From Litchfieldella qijiaojingensis (lineage in GTDB: Bacteria; Pseudomonadota; Gammaproteobacteria; Pseudomonadales; Halomonadaceae), in NCBI RefSeq assembly GCF_014651875.1, contig NZ_BMXS01000013.1, positions 62,001 to 126,000 of the forward strand: a stretch of DNA of 64,000 nucleotides. The letters are read 5' to 3'. Both the position numbers and the translations under genes were made by a program. The notes beneath the pieces were generated by a model. The model did no database searches, was not told the origin of the DNA, and saw nothing but the letters and a program-made list of their open reading frames with translations. The first letter of the stretch is position 1; each line of letters begins with the position of its first letter. Shown here in pieces: positions 1 to 9,793 of the stretch.

Positions 1-1183
1 CCGCGGTATCGTCCATTGGGTTGAGCAGCTTGCGCAGGATCCACATGCGCTGCATCTCGTCCTCGGAGGCGATCAGGTCCTCGCGGCGCGTGCCGGAGCG
101 GCGGATGTTGATCGCCGGATAGACGCGACGCTCGGCAAGCTTGCGGTCGAGGTGGGCTTCCATGTTGCCGGTGCCCTTGAACTCCTCGAAGATCACTTCA
201 TCCATCTTGGAGCCGGTATCGACCAGGGCAGTGGCGATGATGGTCAGGCTGCCACCCTCCTCGATGTTGCGCGCCGCACCGAAAAAGCGCTTGGGCTTTT
301 CCAGAGCATGCGCGTCGACACCACCGGTGAGTACCTTGCCCGAGGACGGCACCACAGTGTTGTAGGCGCGTGCCAGGCGGGTGATGGAGTCGAGCAGGAT
401 CACCACGTCACGCTTGTGCTCGACCAGGCGCTTGGCCTTCTCGATGACCATCTCGGCGACCTGGACGTGGCGTGCCGGAGGCTCATCGAAGGTCGAGGCC
501 ACCACCTCGCCGCGCACCGTACGCGACATCTCGGTCACTTCCTCGGGGCGCTCGTCGATCAACAGCACGATCAGATGGCACTCGGGATTGTTGCGAGTGA
601 TCGACGTGGCGATGTTCTGCAACATCAGGGTCTTGCCCGCCTTGGGCGGCGAGACGATCAGACCGCGTTGGCCCTTGCCGATGGGTGCGGTGAGATCGAT
701 GATTCGCGCCGTGATATCCTCGGTGGAGCCACTGCCGAGCTCCATCACCAGGCGTTCCTGGGGGAACAGCGGTGTCAGGTTCTCGAACAGGATCTTGTGC
801 TTGGCGTTCTCGGGCTTGTCGAAGTTGATCTGGCTGACCTTCAACAGCGCGAAATAACGCTCGCCTTCCTTGGGCGGACGAATCTTGCCGGAAATGGAGT
901 CGCCCTTGCGCAGGTTGAAGCGTCGAATCTGCGATGGCGAGACATAGATGTCGTCGGGCCCGGCGAGGTAGGAACTATCGGCGCTTCGCAGGAAGCCGAA
1001 GCCATCCTGAAGGATCTCCAGCACGCCATCGCCATAGATGTCTTCGCCACTCTTGGCATGCTTCTTGAGAATGGCGAAGATGATGTCCTGCTTGCGTGAC
1101 CGGGCGAGGTTATCGATGCCCATCTCCCGGGCGATATCCAGAAGCTCCGGCACGGACTTTTGCTTGAGTTCGGTAAGATTCAT
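1..1183 (-). CDS. rho: Transcription termination factor Rho (3' end outside window)
   Basis: Hexameric RNA-dependent ATPase/helicase that ends transcription at Rho-dependent sites. The ATG is at 1183 and 394 codons are visible; the E. coli protein has 419 residues, so roughly the last 25 are off the edge. The N-terminus ([10 protein letters not shown]) and the RNA-binding cold-shock-like domain (residues about 50-125, GFGFLRS) are clear. The Walker A segment SPPKAGKT is at about 178-185, Walker B ([16 protein letters not shown]) near 260-275, followed by the Q-loop segment with [18 protein letters not shown]. No good Shine-Dalgarno precedes the ATG. The gene is divergent from ppx across a roughly 460 bp gap in which trxA, the usual upstream neighbour of rho, is missing. 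Confidence 0.97.
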   Translation of the reverse strand, partial: MNLTELKQKSVPELLDIAREMGIDNLARSRKQDIIFAILKKHAKSGEDIYGDGVLEILQDGFGFLRSADSSYLAGPDDIYVSPSQIRRFNLRKGDSISGKIRPPKEGERYFALLKVSQINFDKPENAKHKILFENLTPLFPQERLVMELGSGSTEDITARIIDLTAPIGKGQRGLIVSPPKAGKTLMLQNIATSITRNNPECHLIVLLIDERPEEVTEMSRTVRGEVVASTFDEPPARHVQVAEMVIEKAKRLVEHKRDVVILLDSITRLARAYNTVVPSSGKVLTGGVDAHALEKPKRFFGAARNIEEGGSLTIIATALVDTGSKMDEVIFEEFKGTGNMEAHLDRKLAERRVYPAINIRRSGTRREDLIASEDEMQRMWILRKLLNPMDDTA

Positions 1184-1644
1184 CGTTTGTTCAGAAATTG
1201 CTCGTGTCAGCGTGGCGGCAAGGCGCCGGGAAAAAAGACAGGAGGCGGTGACGATACGCCGCGTGGTGCGTTCAGAGCCCGGAAGGCATTCGCTCTCGAG
1301 GTGTGCTCGCCTGATGGCCGTTTCACACAGAAACACCATGAGGCGATACCGGAATCGAGGGAAGCAATATTCATGTCGCCTGACGAGCGGCTCATGATGC
1401 CATGCTCATGATCACGAAACGTAATCAGCGGGCTGTCTGACGGCTTGGAAACTAGACCGCGACGCGGTCGGGAAGCTATTCGGAACAGGCGAACGTCTCG
1501 ATGGTAGTCAAGCGCGCGGACAAACGCAAGCCCTGTACGTATTTCTCCATAGCATTCGAACGGGCCGACCCTCTTTCCGGGTGACGATTGACAAGCTCCC
1601 GGGCGCCCCGCAACCTTGACCTATCCAGATCAAAGGAACGCTAC
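1184..1644. other. rho / ppx divergent intergenic region, no gene found
   Basis: This gap between two divergent starts is about 460 bp. It is too long for a simple promoter region and presumably holds the rho leader. I find no thioredoxin-like reading frame here on either strand. A perfect TTGACA hexamer at 1588-1593 points towards ppx, but no convincing -10 lies 16-18 bp downstream, so I do not call a promoter. A 62-codon minus-strand frame (1207-1395) lies in the place of a rho leader peptide but has no supporting features. Confidence 0.5.
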
Positions 1645-3192
1645 ATGACCCGTGATACGGCCATGCGCAGGATGCCCGCCCAGGGACCGCGCCGTCTCGC
1701 TGCCATCGACCTGGGCTCCAACAGTTTCCACCTCCTGGTCGCCAATTATCTCGATGACGAGTTGCAGGTCGTTGCCAAACTTGGCGAAAAGGTGCAGCTC
1801 GCCGCCGGGCTCGATGCCCAGAACCGCCTGAGCGAGGACGCCATAGGGCGTGCTCTCGACTGTCTGGCGCGCTTCGCCCCTTTTATCGACGGCATCCCCC
1901 CCGCCCACTTGCGAGTCGTCGGTACCAATGCACTGCGAGCCGCCACCAATAGCCACACCCTCATCGAACGAGCCGAAGCACTACTGGGTCACGACATCGA
2001 GGTCATCGCCGGCCGCGAAGAGGCCCGCCTGATCTACCTGGGCGCCGCCCATGCCCTGGCCGATGTGCTTGGCCGGCGGCTGATCGTCGACATCGGCGGA
2101 GGGTCCACGGAGTTCATTATTGGCGAGAAGTTCGAGCCGCTGGCACTGGAGAGCCTGGATATGGGCTGCGTCGCCTTCACCAAGCGCTTTTTCGCCGACG
2201 GCGAAATCACCGAAAAGCGGTTTCGCAGGGCCGAGCTCACGGCACTTTCCGAGTTGGCCAATATTCGCCGTCATTTCTGCGAACTGGGCTGGGTGGACCC
2301 GGTTGGCTCAAGCGGCACCATCAAGGCAGCGGCCGCGGTGCTCGCCACCAGCGGCGAAAGTCCCGAAGGCATGATCGAACGTGAAGGTTTGCTGACGTTG
2401 CGCAAGCGCCTGATCAAGTGCAAACAGCTCGATCGGGTCGCCATGGATGGCCTAAAGGAAGATCGTGCAGCGGTCTTCCCCGCCGGCATCGCTATCCTGT
2501 GCGCTATCTTCGAGGCTTTCGAACTCGACCATATGCGTTATTCCGACGGCGCCTTGCGCGAAGGAGTGCTCTATGACCTGGCCGGTCGCCATACCGCCGA
2601 AGACTCGCGCCTGCAGACGCTAGCCATCCTGCGCAGACGCTATGGTGTCGACGACCGCCAAGCCGACAACGTCGCCGCCACCGCCCGGGAGGCCCTGACC
2701 CAGGTCCAGGCGGACTGGCGAATCGACGAGAGTCAGGGCCAGTTTCTCGGTTGGGCCGGCCAGTTGCATGAAATCGGCCTGGCCATTTCGCATAGCCAGT
2801 TTCATCGGCATGGCGCCTACCTGCTGGAAAACTCCGACTTGCCAGGCTTCTCCCGACCGGAGCAACAGGCCCTGGCTTTCCTGGTACGTGCCCATCGTCG
2901 CAAGTTTCCCCTCAAGGACCTCGACAACCTCAACACCAATCGGACAACGTTGGGCCGACTAGCACGCTTGCTGCGCCTGGCAGTGATCCTCAATCATTCA
3001 CGCCCCGAGCAGCCGGTGCGCGACTTCCGTTTACGCGCCAGTGGTGACGACCTGCACCTGGAACTCGATGCGCTGGGCGATCAGGCACTGGTGATCAATG
3101 ATCTCGAGCAGGAGGCCGAGTATCAGCGTGCGGCGGGTTTCCGGCTGTCGATCGAGCCTTCACTGGAAGCAGTCGCCAGCCTACGGCCGTGA
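1645..3192 (+). CDS. ppx: Exopolyphosphatase (Ppx/GppA family)
   Basis: Releases terminal phosphate from inorganic polyphosphate. I chose the ATG at 1645 (515 aa) because AAGGA lies at 1633-1637 and because the sequence before it is not conserved; the open frame itself runs further upstream. The actin-like ATPase fold of the Ppx/GppA family shows DLGSNSF at 22-28, VVGTNALRAA at 91-100, the catalytic GREEARLIYLG segment at 123-133 and the phosphate-binding GGGSTE at 151-156. A C-terminal HD-like region follows (LHEIGLAISHSQFHRHG). The length matches E. coli Ppx (513 aa). GppA activity on pppGpp cannot be excluded from sequence, but the position next to rho favours Ppx. Its last 98 bp overlap the convergent tilS. 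Confidence 0.92.
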   Translation: MTRDTAMRRMPAQGPRRLAAIDLGSNSFHLLVANYLDDELQVVAKLGEKVQLAAGLDAQNRLSEDAIGRALDCLARFAPFIDGIPPAHLRVVGTNALRAATNSHTLIERAEALLGHDIEVIAGREEARLIYLGAAHALADVLGRRLIVDIGGGSTEFIIGEKFEPLALESLDMGCVAFTKRFFADGEITEKRFRRAELTALSELANIRRHFCELGWVDPVGSSGTIKAAAAVLATSGESPEGMIEREGLLTLRKRLIKCKQLDRVAMDGLKEDRAAVFPAGIAILCAIFEAFELDHMRYSDGALREGVLYDLAGRHTAEDSRLQTLAILRRRYGVDDRQADNVAATAREALTQVQADWRIDESQGQFLGWAGQLHEIGLAISHSQFHRHGAYLLENSDLPGFSRPEQQALAFLVRAHRRKFPLKDLDNLNTNRTTLGRLARLLRLAVILNHSRPEQPVRDFRLRASGDDLHLELDALGDQALVINDLEQEAEYQRAAGFRLSIEPSLEAVASLRP

Positions 3193-4435
3193 CCCCACCC
3201 TCGGGTAACCCATCTCCGAGCACGGCGACCACGTGGTCGCCGTGCCAGGCCACCAATAGCCGCCCACGCTGCCAAGGGGGCACCGCGTATTCCTGCAGCA
3301 AGCGCTTGAGGTCTCGCCGCCCACGTCCCGGCAAACGCAGGCATTCGCCGCCTCGACGCGACCTCAGGATCAGGTTGGCGTCTCCCCCTGGCTCCTTCTC
3401 CAACGCGACGTTCAACAGCCCGACCGGGGTCTGCAACGTTGCTCGACCATCCCACTGCTGTTGCCAATCGGCTGGCAAGTCCATCACGGGGGCCTGAAGA
3501 TAGAGACATCCCCGCCATACACGCGCTTCCCCCCCATTCCAATTCACATGCACCCCAGCATCGTGCCGGGCCTCCAGTTGTTCGATCAGGGTTGCCAGAC
3601 GCGAGGCAGGAGGCACCGCCAATCCCAAATGTTCGCAGCAATGACGAATCAGCAGCCGTTGGCGCGGTACCGATAGCGAGGTGAGAAACGACAGCGGCAG
3701 GCGGGCTGCTTCATTCCCGGCCCGCGACAGATCCTGGGCTGCAAGTTCCGCCAGCAGTGCATCGGCCTCGCCAGCCCAAGTCGCCGTCTGTGCCAGCGAG
3801 GCTTCGGCGGTTGGCCAGCGGTGCTTCAGGAGTGGCAACACTCGGTGGCGCAGGAAATTGCGATCCAGGCCGACATCGACATTGCTCGGATCCTCTACCC
3901 AGTCCAGGCCACGTAGCACTGCCTCGGCTTCCAGCTTCTCACGCGAAACATCGAGCCAGGGGCGCACGAGATGACGCCCTTGCCAGATCCTCGCGCCGGG
4001 CATCGCTGCCAATCCACGCACACCACTGCCACGCAGGGCCGCGAGGAGAAAGGTTTCGGCCTGGTCCTTGCGATGCTGGGCCAGCCATAGCGTTTCGCCG
4101 GCGGCCACTCGTCGGGCGAAAGCCCCATAACGCGCCTCGCGTGCCGCACCTTCCCAGCCCAACCCGCTGTCCTTCGCCACCACAACGTGCTCGACGAACA
4201 ACGGCACCCCAAGCCGCGAGCACAAACGTCGGCTATGGCGCTCGAAATCCTCGGCGGCGACCTGCAAGCCGTGGTGCACGTGCAGCGCATAAATGGGGCG
4301 GGGCTGGCGGTGGGCGGCACACGCTGCCAGAGTCAGCAACAGGCTGGAGTCCAGGCCACCAGACAGGGCAACCCAGACAGGACGCCCCGGCGGGGTCTCC
4401 GCCAGGGCGTTATCGATCAAGGCTTGAAGTGACAT
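3095..4435 (-). CDS. tilS: tRNA(Ile)-lysidine synthase TilS
   Basis: Converts C34 of tRNA-Ile(CAU) to lysidine with ATP and lysine, so that the tRNA reads AUA. The ATG at 4435 (446 aa) has GGGAG about 7 nt upstream; a longer frame to 4537 adds an unconserved tail. The PP-loop SGGLDS is at residues 25-30, followed by the HVHHGL segment and the conserved WLAQHRKDQAETFLL and DRNFLRHRVLPLL regions. The C-terminal TilS domain (CLRLPGRGRRDLKRLLQEYAVPPW) is complete. It is the last gene of the dnaE-accA-tilS run. The protein extends about 23 residues beyond the usual family end; that tail and its stop lie inside the 3' end of ppx on the opposite strand. Confidence 0.95.
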   Translation of the reverse strand: MSLQALIDNALAETPPGRPVWVALSGGLDSSLLLTLAACAAHRQPRPIYALHVHHGLQVAAEDFERHSRRLCSRLGVPLFVEHVVVAKDSGLGWEGAAREARYGAFARRVAAGETLWLAQHRKDQAETFLLAALRGSGVRGLAAMPGARIWQGRHLVRPWLDVSREKLEAEAVLRGLDWVEDPSNVDVGLDRNFLRHRVLPLLKHRWPTAEASLAQTATWAGEADALLAELAAQDLSRAGNEAARLPLSFLTSLSVPRQRLLIRHCCEHLGLAVPPASRLATLIEQLEARHDAGVHVNWNGGEARVWRGCLYLQAPVMDLPADWQQQWDGRATLQTPVGLLNVALEKEPGGDANLILRSRRGGECLRLPGRGRRDLKRLLQEYAVPPWQRGRLLVAWHGDHVVAVLGDGLPEGGVTAVGWRLLPVKARSTAGNPPHADTRPPARDH

Positions 4436-4554
4436 GTGTAAGCTCCCGCTCAGATCGCTCCCGAACGAGGCTCCATCCCAGCTCGCGGACCCGCTTCGAG
4501 CGCAGAAAGGCTGCTGATCGGGATAGAGGCGTCGCAAGACTAGCCTCTGACCGA

Positions 4555-5508
4555 TCAGGCAGGCGCTCCATAGCTCATCAGCCGCTCATACCGGCGCTTC
4601 AGCAAGGCATCCACATCCATTGATCCCAACCGATCCAGGCTGTCTAGCAGGGCCTTCTTGACACGTTCGGCGGTAGTGATCGGATGTCGATGCGCGCCGC
4701 CAAGCGGTTCCTCGATCAGAGTATCGACGAAGCCCAGTTCCTTGAGACGTTCGGCGGTGATGCCCATGGCATGGGCGGCCTCGGAGGCCTTCTCGGCGCT
4801 CTTCCATAGAATGGAGGCACAACCTTCCGGCGAGATCACCGAATAGGTGGAATACTGCAGCATCTGCAGTTCATCGCATACGCCAATGGCCAGCGCTCCG
4901 CCGGAACCGCCCTCGCCGACCACAGTGGAGACGATGGGGGTCTTCAGCCGTGACATCACCGCCAGGTTGTAGGCGATGGCCTCGCTCTGGCCACGCTCCT
5001 CGGCATCGATACCCGGATAGGCGCCTGGGGTGTCGATGAAAGTCAGCACCGGCATCCTGAAACGTTCGGCCATCTCCATCAGGCGGCATGCCTTGCGGTA
5101 ACCTTCCGGGCGCGGCATGCCGAAGTTGCGGCGCACCTTGTCCTTGACATCGCGCCCCTTCTGATGGCCGATGACCATTACCGGCTTGTCATCGAGGCGC
5201 GCCACGCCTCCCACGATGGCGGCATCGTCGGCGAAATGGCGATCGCCGTGCAGCTCGTCGAAATCGGTGAAGATATGCTCGAGATAGTCGAGGGTGTAGG
5301 GCCGCTTGGGATGCCGCGAGAGCTGCGAGACCTGCCAGGCCGTGAGGTCACGGAAGATCTGTTCGGTCAGTTTCTTGCTCTTTTCCTCGAGCTTGCCGAT
5401 CTCGTCGTTGATATTGATCTTGCTATCGTTGCCGACCAGCCGCAGCTCCTCGATCTTCGCCTGCAGCTCGGCAATGGGCTGTTCAAAATCAAGATAGTTG
5501 GGATTCAT
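4555..5508 (-). CDS. accA: Acetyl-CoA carboxylase carboxyltransferase subunit alpha
   Basis: Alpha subunit of the carboxyltransferase that moves CO2 from biotinyl-BCCP to acetyl-CoA, the first step of fatty-acid synthesis; it pairs with AccD, which is not in this window. It has 317 aa against 319 in E. coli. The N-terminal helix pair ([18 protein letters not shown]) precedes the crotonase-like carboxyltransferase fold, with DTPGAYPG and the glycine-rich [14 protein letters not shown] oxyanion segment near residue 200 and [12 protein letters not shown] after it. It sits between dnaE and tilS as in Pseudomonas, with a 130 bp gap to dnaE that holds its own candidate promoter. The start codon lacks a strong Shine-Dalgarno, but the N-terminus aligns with family starts. 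Confidence 0.97.
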   Translation of the reverse strand: MNPNYLDFEQPIAELQAKIEELRLVGNDSKININDEIGKLEEKSKKLTEQIFRDLTAWQVSQLSRHPKRPYTLDYLEHIFTDFDELHGDRHFADDAAIVGGVARLDDKPVMVIGHQKGRDVKDKVRRNFGMPRPEGYRKACRLMEMAERFRMPVLTFIDTPGAYPGIDAEERGQSEAIAYNLAVMSRLKTPIVSTVVGEGGSGGALAIGVCDELQMLQYSTYSVISPEGCASILWKSAEKASEAAHAMGITAERLKELGFVDTLIEEPLGGAHRHPITTAERVKKALLDSLDRLGSMDVDALLKRRYERLMSYGAPA

Positions 5509-5581
5509 AGAAGTTCAGCTTGTTGGGAGTCTGGCAGCCTGAGGCCACGGCTGTCGTGAAAAGGTCGCAAAAGTGTCAGGC

Positions 5582-5609
5582 ATTATCGCAGCTTGGTCAT
5601 TTGGCGCAA
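5582..5609 (-). promoter_or_regulatory. Candidate sigma-70 promoter for accA-tilS
   Basis: In the gap between dnaE and accA, the minus strand reads TTGCGC, 16 bp, GATAAT, about 75 bp upstream of the accA start. This would allow accA-tilS to be transcribed apart from dnaE. It rests on motif match alone. Confidence 0.4.
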
Positions 5610-5638
5610 GGCACACCAGGTGATGAGCGTTTTCATAC

Positions 5639-8600
5639 TCAACGGTACTTGAGGCGTACTCCATCCTGGCCTTCCACATCTCGCAGGGCGATCAACAGCT
5701 CGTCGGAGGGGGCGACACGCCACTCTTCGGACAACTCCAGCCAGCCCCTGGCTGCGGTATTGCGATATTCCAGTCGTACCGGCAAGCCGGCACTATCGCG
5801 ATACGGCGCCAGACTGTCGCGCAGGGTGTCGATCAGGCGACCGTTGGTCAAGGCGCCGTCCACCGAGAGCTCCACCGCTTCGCCGTAGCGGGCCCGGGCC
5901 GCGACCATCGGGGTGATCTCCTTGCCACGCAAGCGCAGGCCTCCAGAGTAGTCGTCGCTTGCGACCTCCCCTTCGACTATCAACACCTGGTCGGTGTCCA
6001 GGCGGCCACGCAACTGCTCGAACAGTTCTCCGAACAGGGAGGCCTCAATACGACCGGTGCGATCATCCAGGGTAACGAAAGCCATGGTGTCGCCACGCTT
6101 GGACTTCATGGTACGCAGCCCCACGACCAGGCCCGCGACCCGCTGCGGTTCGCGCGAAGGCTTGAGATCGGAGATACGGGTGGAGACGAAACGCTTGAGT
6201 TCGTGCTCGTACTCGTCGATGGGGTGGCCAGTCAGATAAAGCCCGAGGGTTTCCTTCTCGCCGGCCAGACGCTCCTTGTCGCTCCAGTCACGCACAGCGC
6301 GATAATCGGCGTAGGCATCACCAGCCTCCTCATCCACGAAGGCATCGCCGAACATGTCGACCATACCTAGGTTCTGGTTGGTCAAGTTCTGGGCCGCTGC
6401 CTTGAGCGCCGCGTCGAGCGCCGCGGCAAGCACCGCGCGAGAAGGCCCCAGGTTGTCCAGCGCCCCGGAACGAATCAATGCCTCCAGGGTGCGTTTGTTG
6501 AGTCGCTTGGGGTCGACACGACGACAGAAATCGAACAAGTCCTTGAACGGGCCATCCGCATCGCGAGCTTCAACGATGGCGCCGATCGGCCCCTCACCGA
6601 CACCACGAATGGCGCCGAGACCGTAGACGACACGATGCTGATCATCGACAGTGAACTTGTAACCACCGACATTGACGTCCGGTGGAGTGACGGTCAATCC
6701 CTGATTGCGGCACTCCTCGATCAGCGGTACCACTTTGTCGAGGTTGTCCATCTCGGTGGACAACACCGCAGCCATGAACGGCCCCGGATAATGGGTCTTG
6801 AGCCAGGCGGTCTGGTAGGAAACCAGGCCGTAAGCCGCCGAATGCGACTTGTTGAAGCCGTAACCGGCAAATTTCTCCACCAGGTCGAAGATATTGCCGG
6901 CCAACTCCTTGTCGATACCGTTGGCCGCACAGCCTTCCATGAAGCCGGCCCGCTGCTTGGCCATCTCCTCGGGTTTCTTCTTGCCCATCGCCCGGCGCAG
7001 CATGTCGGCCTGCCCCAGCGTATACCCAGCCAGCACCTGGGCGATCTGCATCACCTGCTCCTGATAGAGGATGATGCCGTAGGTGGGCTCGAGCACTGGC
7101 TTGAGCCATTCATGCTGATAGTCCGGATGGGGGTAGGAAATCTCGGCACGGCCATGCTTGCGGTTGATGAAGTCATCGACCATGCCCGATTGCAGCGGCC
7201 CCGGGCGGAACAGCGCCACCAAGGCGATCATATCCTCCAGCGAATCGGGCTGCAGGCGCTTGATCAGTTCCTTCATGCCACGCGATTCGAGCTGGAACAC
7301 CGCCGTGGTTTCGGCCTTCTTGAGCATCTCGAAGGTCGGTCCGTCGTCGAGCGCGATACTGTTGATGTCGAGCGGCTCATGGCCCTCACGACGTCGTACC
7401 TCATCGACCATCTCCAGCGCCCAGTCGATGATGGTCAGGGTACGCAAGCCGAGGAAGTCGAACTTGACCAGCCCGGCTTCCTCGATGTCGTTCTTGTCGA
7501 ACTGCACCACCAGGCCGCTGCCATCTTCCTCGCACAGCAGCGGCGAGAAATCGGTAAGCTTGGTGGGGGCGATCACCACCCCACCGGCATGCTTACCAGT
7601 GCCGCGGGTGATGCCCTCGAGCTTGACCGCCATATCCCAGATTTCCTGGGCTTCCTCGTCGTTCTCCAGAAACTCGACCAGTGCCGGCTCCTGTTCCACG
7701 GCCTTGGCGAGCGTCATGCCGACTTCGAAAGGGATCAGCTTGGAGAGCTTGTCACCCAGCGAATAGGGCTTGCCCTGAGCGCGGGCCACGTCACGCACCA
7801 CCGCCTTGGCAGCCATGGTGCCGAAGGTGACGATCTGCGACACCGCATCACGGCCGTAACGTTCGGCTACATAGTCGATGACCCGGTCGCGCTTCTCCAT
7901 GCAGAAGTCGACATCGAAGTCAGGCATCGAGACACGCTCGGGGTTGAGGAAGCGTTCGAACAGCAGATCGTATTCCAGTGGATCGAGATCGGTGATCTTC
8001 TGTGCGTAGGCCACCAGCGAACCAGCTCCGGACCCGCGCCCCGGCCCCACCGGCACGTCGTTGTCCTTGGCCCACTGGATGAAGTCCATCACGATCAGGA
8101 AGTAGCCCGGAAAGCCCATCTGAATGATGATGTCGAGCTCGAAATCCAGCCGCTTGCGGTAGGCGGGCTCGTGCTCGGCGCGGGAACGGCCGGCATATAT
8201 TGCATCGGGCCCCTCGAAGAGCTGGTCGAGACGCTCGGTGAGACCGTCGTGGGAGACCTTGCGAAAGTATTCGTCCTGGGTCATTCCCTCGGGAATCGGG
8301 AACTCCGGCAGGGAAATCTCACCCAGGCGCACGTCGACGTTACAGCGCGCAGCGATCATCACACTGTTTTCGAGCGCCTCGGGGATGTCGACGAACAGCT
8401 CGGCCATCTCAGCGGGGCTCTTGAGGTACTGTTCCTCGCTGTAGCGGCGCTCACGCCGGGGGTCGTCGAGCGCCTTGCCCTCGCCAATGGCGACACGGGT
8501 CTCATGGGCCCAGAAATCCTCGCGGGTGAGAAAGCGTACATCGTTGGTGGCCACCACCGGAGTGCCGGTCTCCATGGCCAGCTCCACCGAGAGGTGAACG

Positions 8601-9145
8601 CACTCCTCGTCGTACTGGCGTCCGGTGCGTTGCAGTTCGAGGTAGAAGCGGTCAGGGAAATACCGCTGCCACTCGGCCAGCGACTCGCGCGCTTCCCGAC
8701 CATGGTCGGCAAGCAGGAAGCGACCTATCTCGCCTTCTCGAGCCCCGGACAGGGCAATCAGCCCCTCGTTCTGGGCGAAGATCCATTGCTTGTCGAGAAT
8801 CGCCACTCCGTGATGCTGCCCTTCGCTCCAGCCACGCGAGATCAGCTCGGTGAGGTTGCGATAGCCTTCGGCATTCATCGCCAACAACGTCAGGCGGTAA
8901 GGGTGGCTCTCGTCATGCGGATTGGCCAGCCACAAATCGGCGCTGATGACCGGTTTGAGCCCCTCCCCCTGGGCCGCCTTGTAGAGCTTGACCAAACCGA
9001 ACAGGTTGGCCTCGTCGGACACAGTAACCGCCGGCATACCCATCTCGACCGTCGTCTTCACCAACGGCTTCAGGCGTACCAGGCCATCGACGAGGGAGAA
9101 CTCGCTGTGCACGCGCAAATGGACGAAAGGAGGTGTCATGGTCAT
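5639..9145 (-). CDS. dnaE: DNA polymerase III alpha subunit
   Basis: Catalytic subunit of the replicative polymerase, 1168 aa (E. coli 1160). The PHP domain begins at FVHLRVHSEFS (residues 7-17). The palm carries the catalytic aspartates in PDFDVDF (D411 and D413) and the third in KFDFLGLRTLT (about 565). The fingers follow, then the tandem helix-hairpin-helix region. A clamp-binding motif is visible near the C-terminus (NLGMVDMFGDAF), followed by the OB fold (AGLVVGLRTMKSKRGDTMAFVTLDDRTG) and a tau-binding tail. Two in-frame ATGs six bases apart (9145 and 9139) are equally possible; the second gives MTPPFVHLRVH, which aligns better with family N-termini. Neighbours rnhB and accA are as in other gammaproteobacteria. 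Confidence 0.98.
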   Translation of the reverse strand: MTMTPPFVHLRVHSEFSLVDGLVRLKPLVKTTVEMGMPAVTVSDEANLFGLVKLYKAAQGEGLKPVISADLWLANPHDESHPYRLTLLAMNAEGYRNLTELISRGWSEGQHHGVAILDKQWIFAQNEGLIALSGAREGEIGRFLLADHGREARESLAEWQRYFPDRFYLELQRTGRQYDEECVHLSVELAMETGTPVVATNDVRFLTREDFWAHETRVAIGEGKALDDPRRERRYSEEQYLKSPAEMAELFVDIPEALENSVMIAARCNVDVRLGEISLPEFPIPEGMTQDEYFRKVSHDGLTERLDQLFEGPDAIYAGRSRAEHEPAYRKRLDFELDIIIQMGFPGYFLIVMDFIQWAKDNDVPVGPGRGSGAGSLVAYAQKITDLDPLEYDLLFERFLNPERVSMPDFDVDFCMEKRDRVIDYVAERYGRDAVSQIVTFGTMAAKAVVRDVARAQGKPYSLGDKLSKLIPFEVGMTLAKAVEQEPALVEFLENDEEAQEIWDMAVKLEGITRGTGKHAGGVVIAPTKLTDFSPLLCEEDGSGLVVQFDKNDIEEAGLVKFDFLGLRTLTIIDWALEMVDEVRRREGHEPLDINSIALDDGPTFEMLKKAETTAVFQLESRGMKELIKRLQPDSLEDMIALVALFRPGPLQSGMVDDFINRKHGRAEISYPHPDYQHEWLKPVLEPTYGIILYQEQVMQIAQVLAGYTLGQADMLRRAMGKKKPEEMAKQRAGFMEGCAANGIDKELAGNIFDLVEKFAGYGFNKSHSAAYGLVSYQTAWLKTHYPGPFMAAVLSTEMDNLDKVVPLIEECRNQGLTVTPPDVNVGGYKFTVDDQHRVVYGLGAIRGVGEGPIGAIVEARDADGPFKDLFDFCRRVDPKRLNKRTLEALIRSGALDNLGPSRAVLAAALDAALKAAAQNLTNQNLGMVDMFGDAFVDEEAGDAYADYRAVRDWSDKERLAGEKETLGLYLTGHPIDEYEHELKRFVSTRISDLKPSREPQRVAGLVVGLRTMKSKRGDTMAFVTLDDRTGRIEASLFGELFEQLRGRLDTDQVLIVEGEVASDDYSGGLRLRGKEITPMVAARARYGEAVELSVDGALTNGRLIDTLRDSLAPYRDSAGLPVRLEYRNTAARGWLELSEEWRVAPSDELLIALRDVEGQDGVRLKYR

Positions 9146-9184
9146 AGCAAGGCCATTGGGCTCGTGTTTACAAGGAAACGAAGG

Positions 9185-9793
9185 TCAGAACAATGCGAGT
9201 TGCCGCTTGACTGGGGCAAAGGAGCGGCGATGTTCGGCTAACGGCCCCAGACGCTCGAGTGCTGCCAGGTGCTCCGGCGTCGGGTAGCCCTTGTGGCGGG
9301 CGAAACCATAGGCCGGATAGCGTGCGTCGAGTTCACGCATTTGCGCATCGCGTACCACCTTGGCCAGAATCGAGGCGGCAGCGATGGCCGGATGACGGGC
9401 ATCGCCCTTGACCACCGCCTGACCGGGGACATGATGCCCGGGCAAGCGGTTGCCGTCCACCAGCAGATACTCGGCACTCGGTGTCAAGCCATCGATGGCC
9501 CGCCGCATGGCCAAGTGCGTGGCATGATAGATATTGAGTTCGTCGATTTCCTGGGCCGAGGCCTCCGCAACGGCAAAGGCCAGGGCCTTGCCACGGATTT
9601 CGTCGGCCAGGCGTTCACGCCGGGCGGCGCTGAGCGCCTTCGAGTCCGTCAGACCATCGATGGGACGCGACGAGTCGAGGATCACCGCCGCCGCCACCAC
9701 CGCGCCGACCAGCGGACCCCGTCCCACCTCATCGACCCCGGCCAATAGCGTGCCGCCATAGTCGATGGCCAATGGTGGATACTCAGTCGGCAT
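9185..9793 (-). CDS. rnhB: Ribonuclease HII
   Basis: Cleaves the RNA strand of RNA/DNA hybrids and single ribonucleotides embedded in DNA. I chose the ATG at 9793 (202 aa; E. coli 198) because it gives [14 protein letters not shown] right before the conserved [12 protein letters not shown]. The frame continues to 9982, but that extension lies inside lpxB and is not conserved. The four acidic active-site residues are recognisable: D21 and E22 (DEVGRG), D113 ([10 protein letters not shown]) and D131 ([17 protein letters not shown]). The start overlaps the end of lpxB by 11 bp, which implies translational coupling; dnaE follows after 39 bp. Confidence 0.96.
   Translation of the reverse strand: MPTEYPPLAIDYGGTLLAGVDEVGRGPLVGAVVAAAVILDSSRPIDGLTDSKALSAARRERLADEIRGKALAFAVAEASAQEIDELNIYHATHLAMRRAIDGLTPSAEYLLVDGNRLPGHHVPGQAVVKGDARHPAIAAASILAKVVRDAQMRELDARYPAYGFARHKGYPTPEHLAALERLGPLAEHRRSFAPVKRQLALF

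Noticed and set aside
152-1099. 315-codon plus-strand frame opposite rho
   Set aside because: Antisense shadow; the Rho reading is fully conserved.
1207-1395. Possible rho leader peptide (62 codons, minus strand)
   Set aside because: It lies where a leader could be, but there is no ribosome site, no recognised motif and no attenuator structure that I can see.
6635-9241. 868-codon plus-strand frame opposite dnaE
   Set aside because: It is an antisense shadow of dnaE; no family match, and dnaE is complete and canonical.
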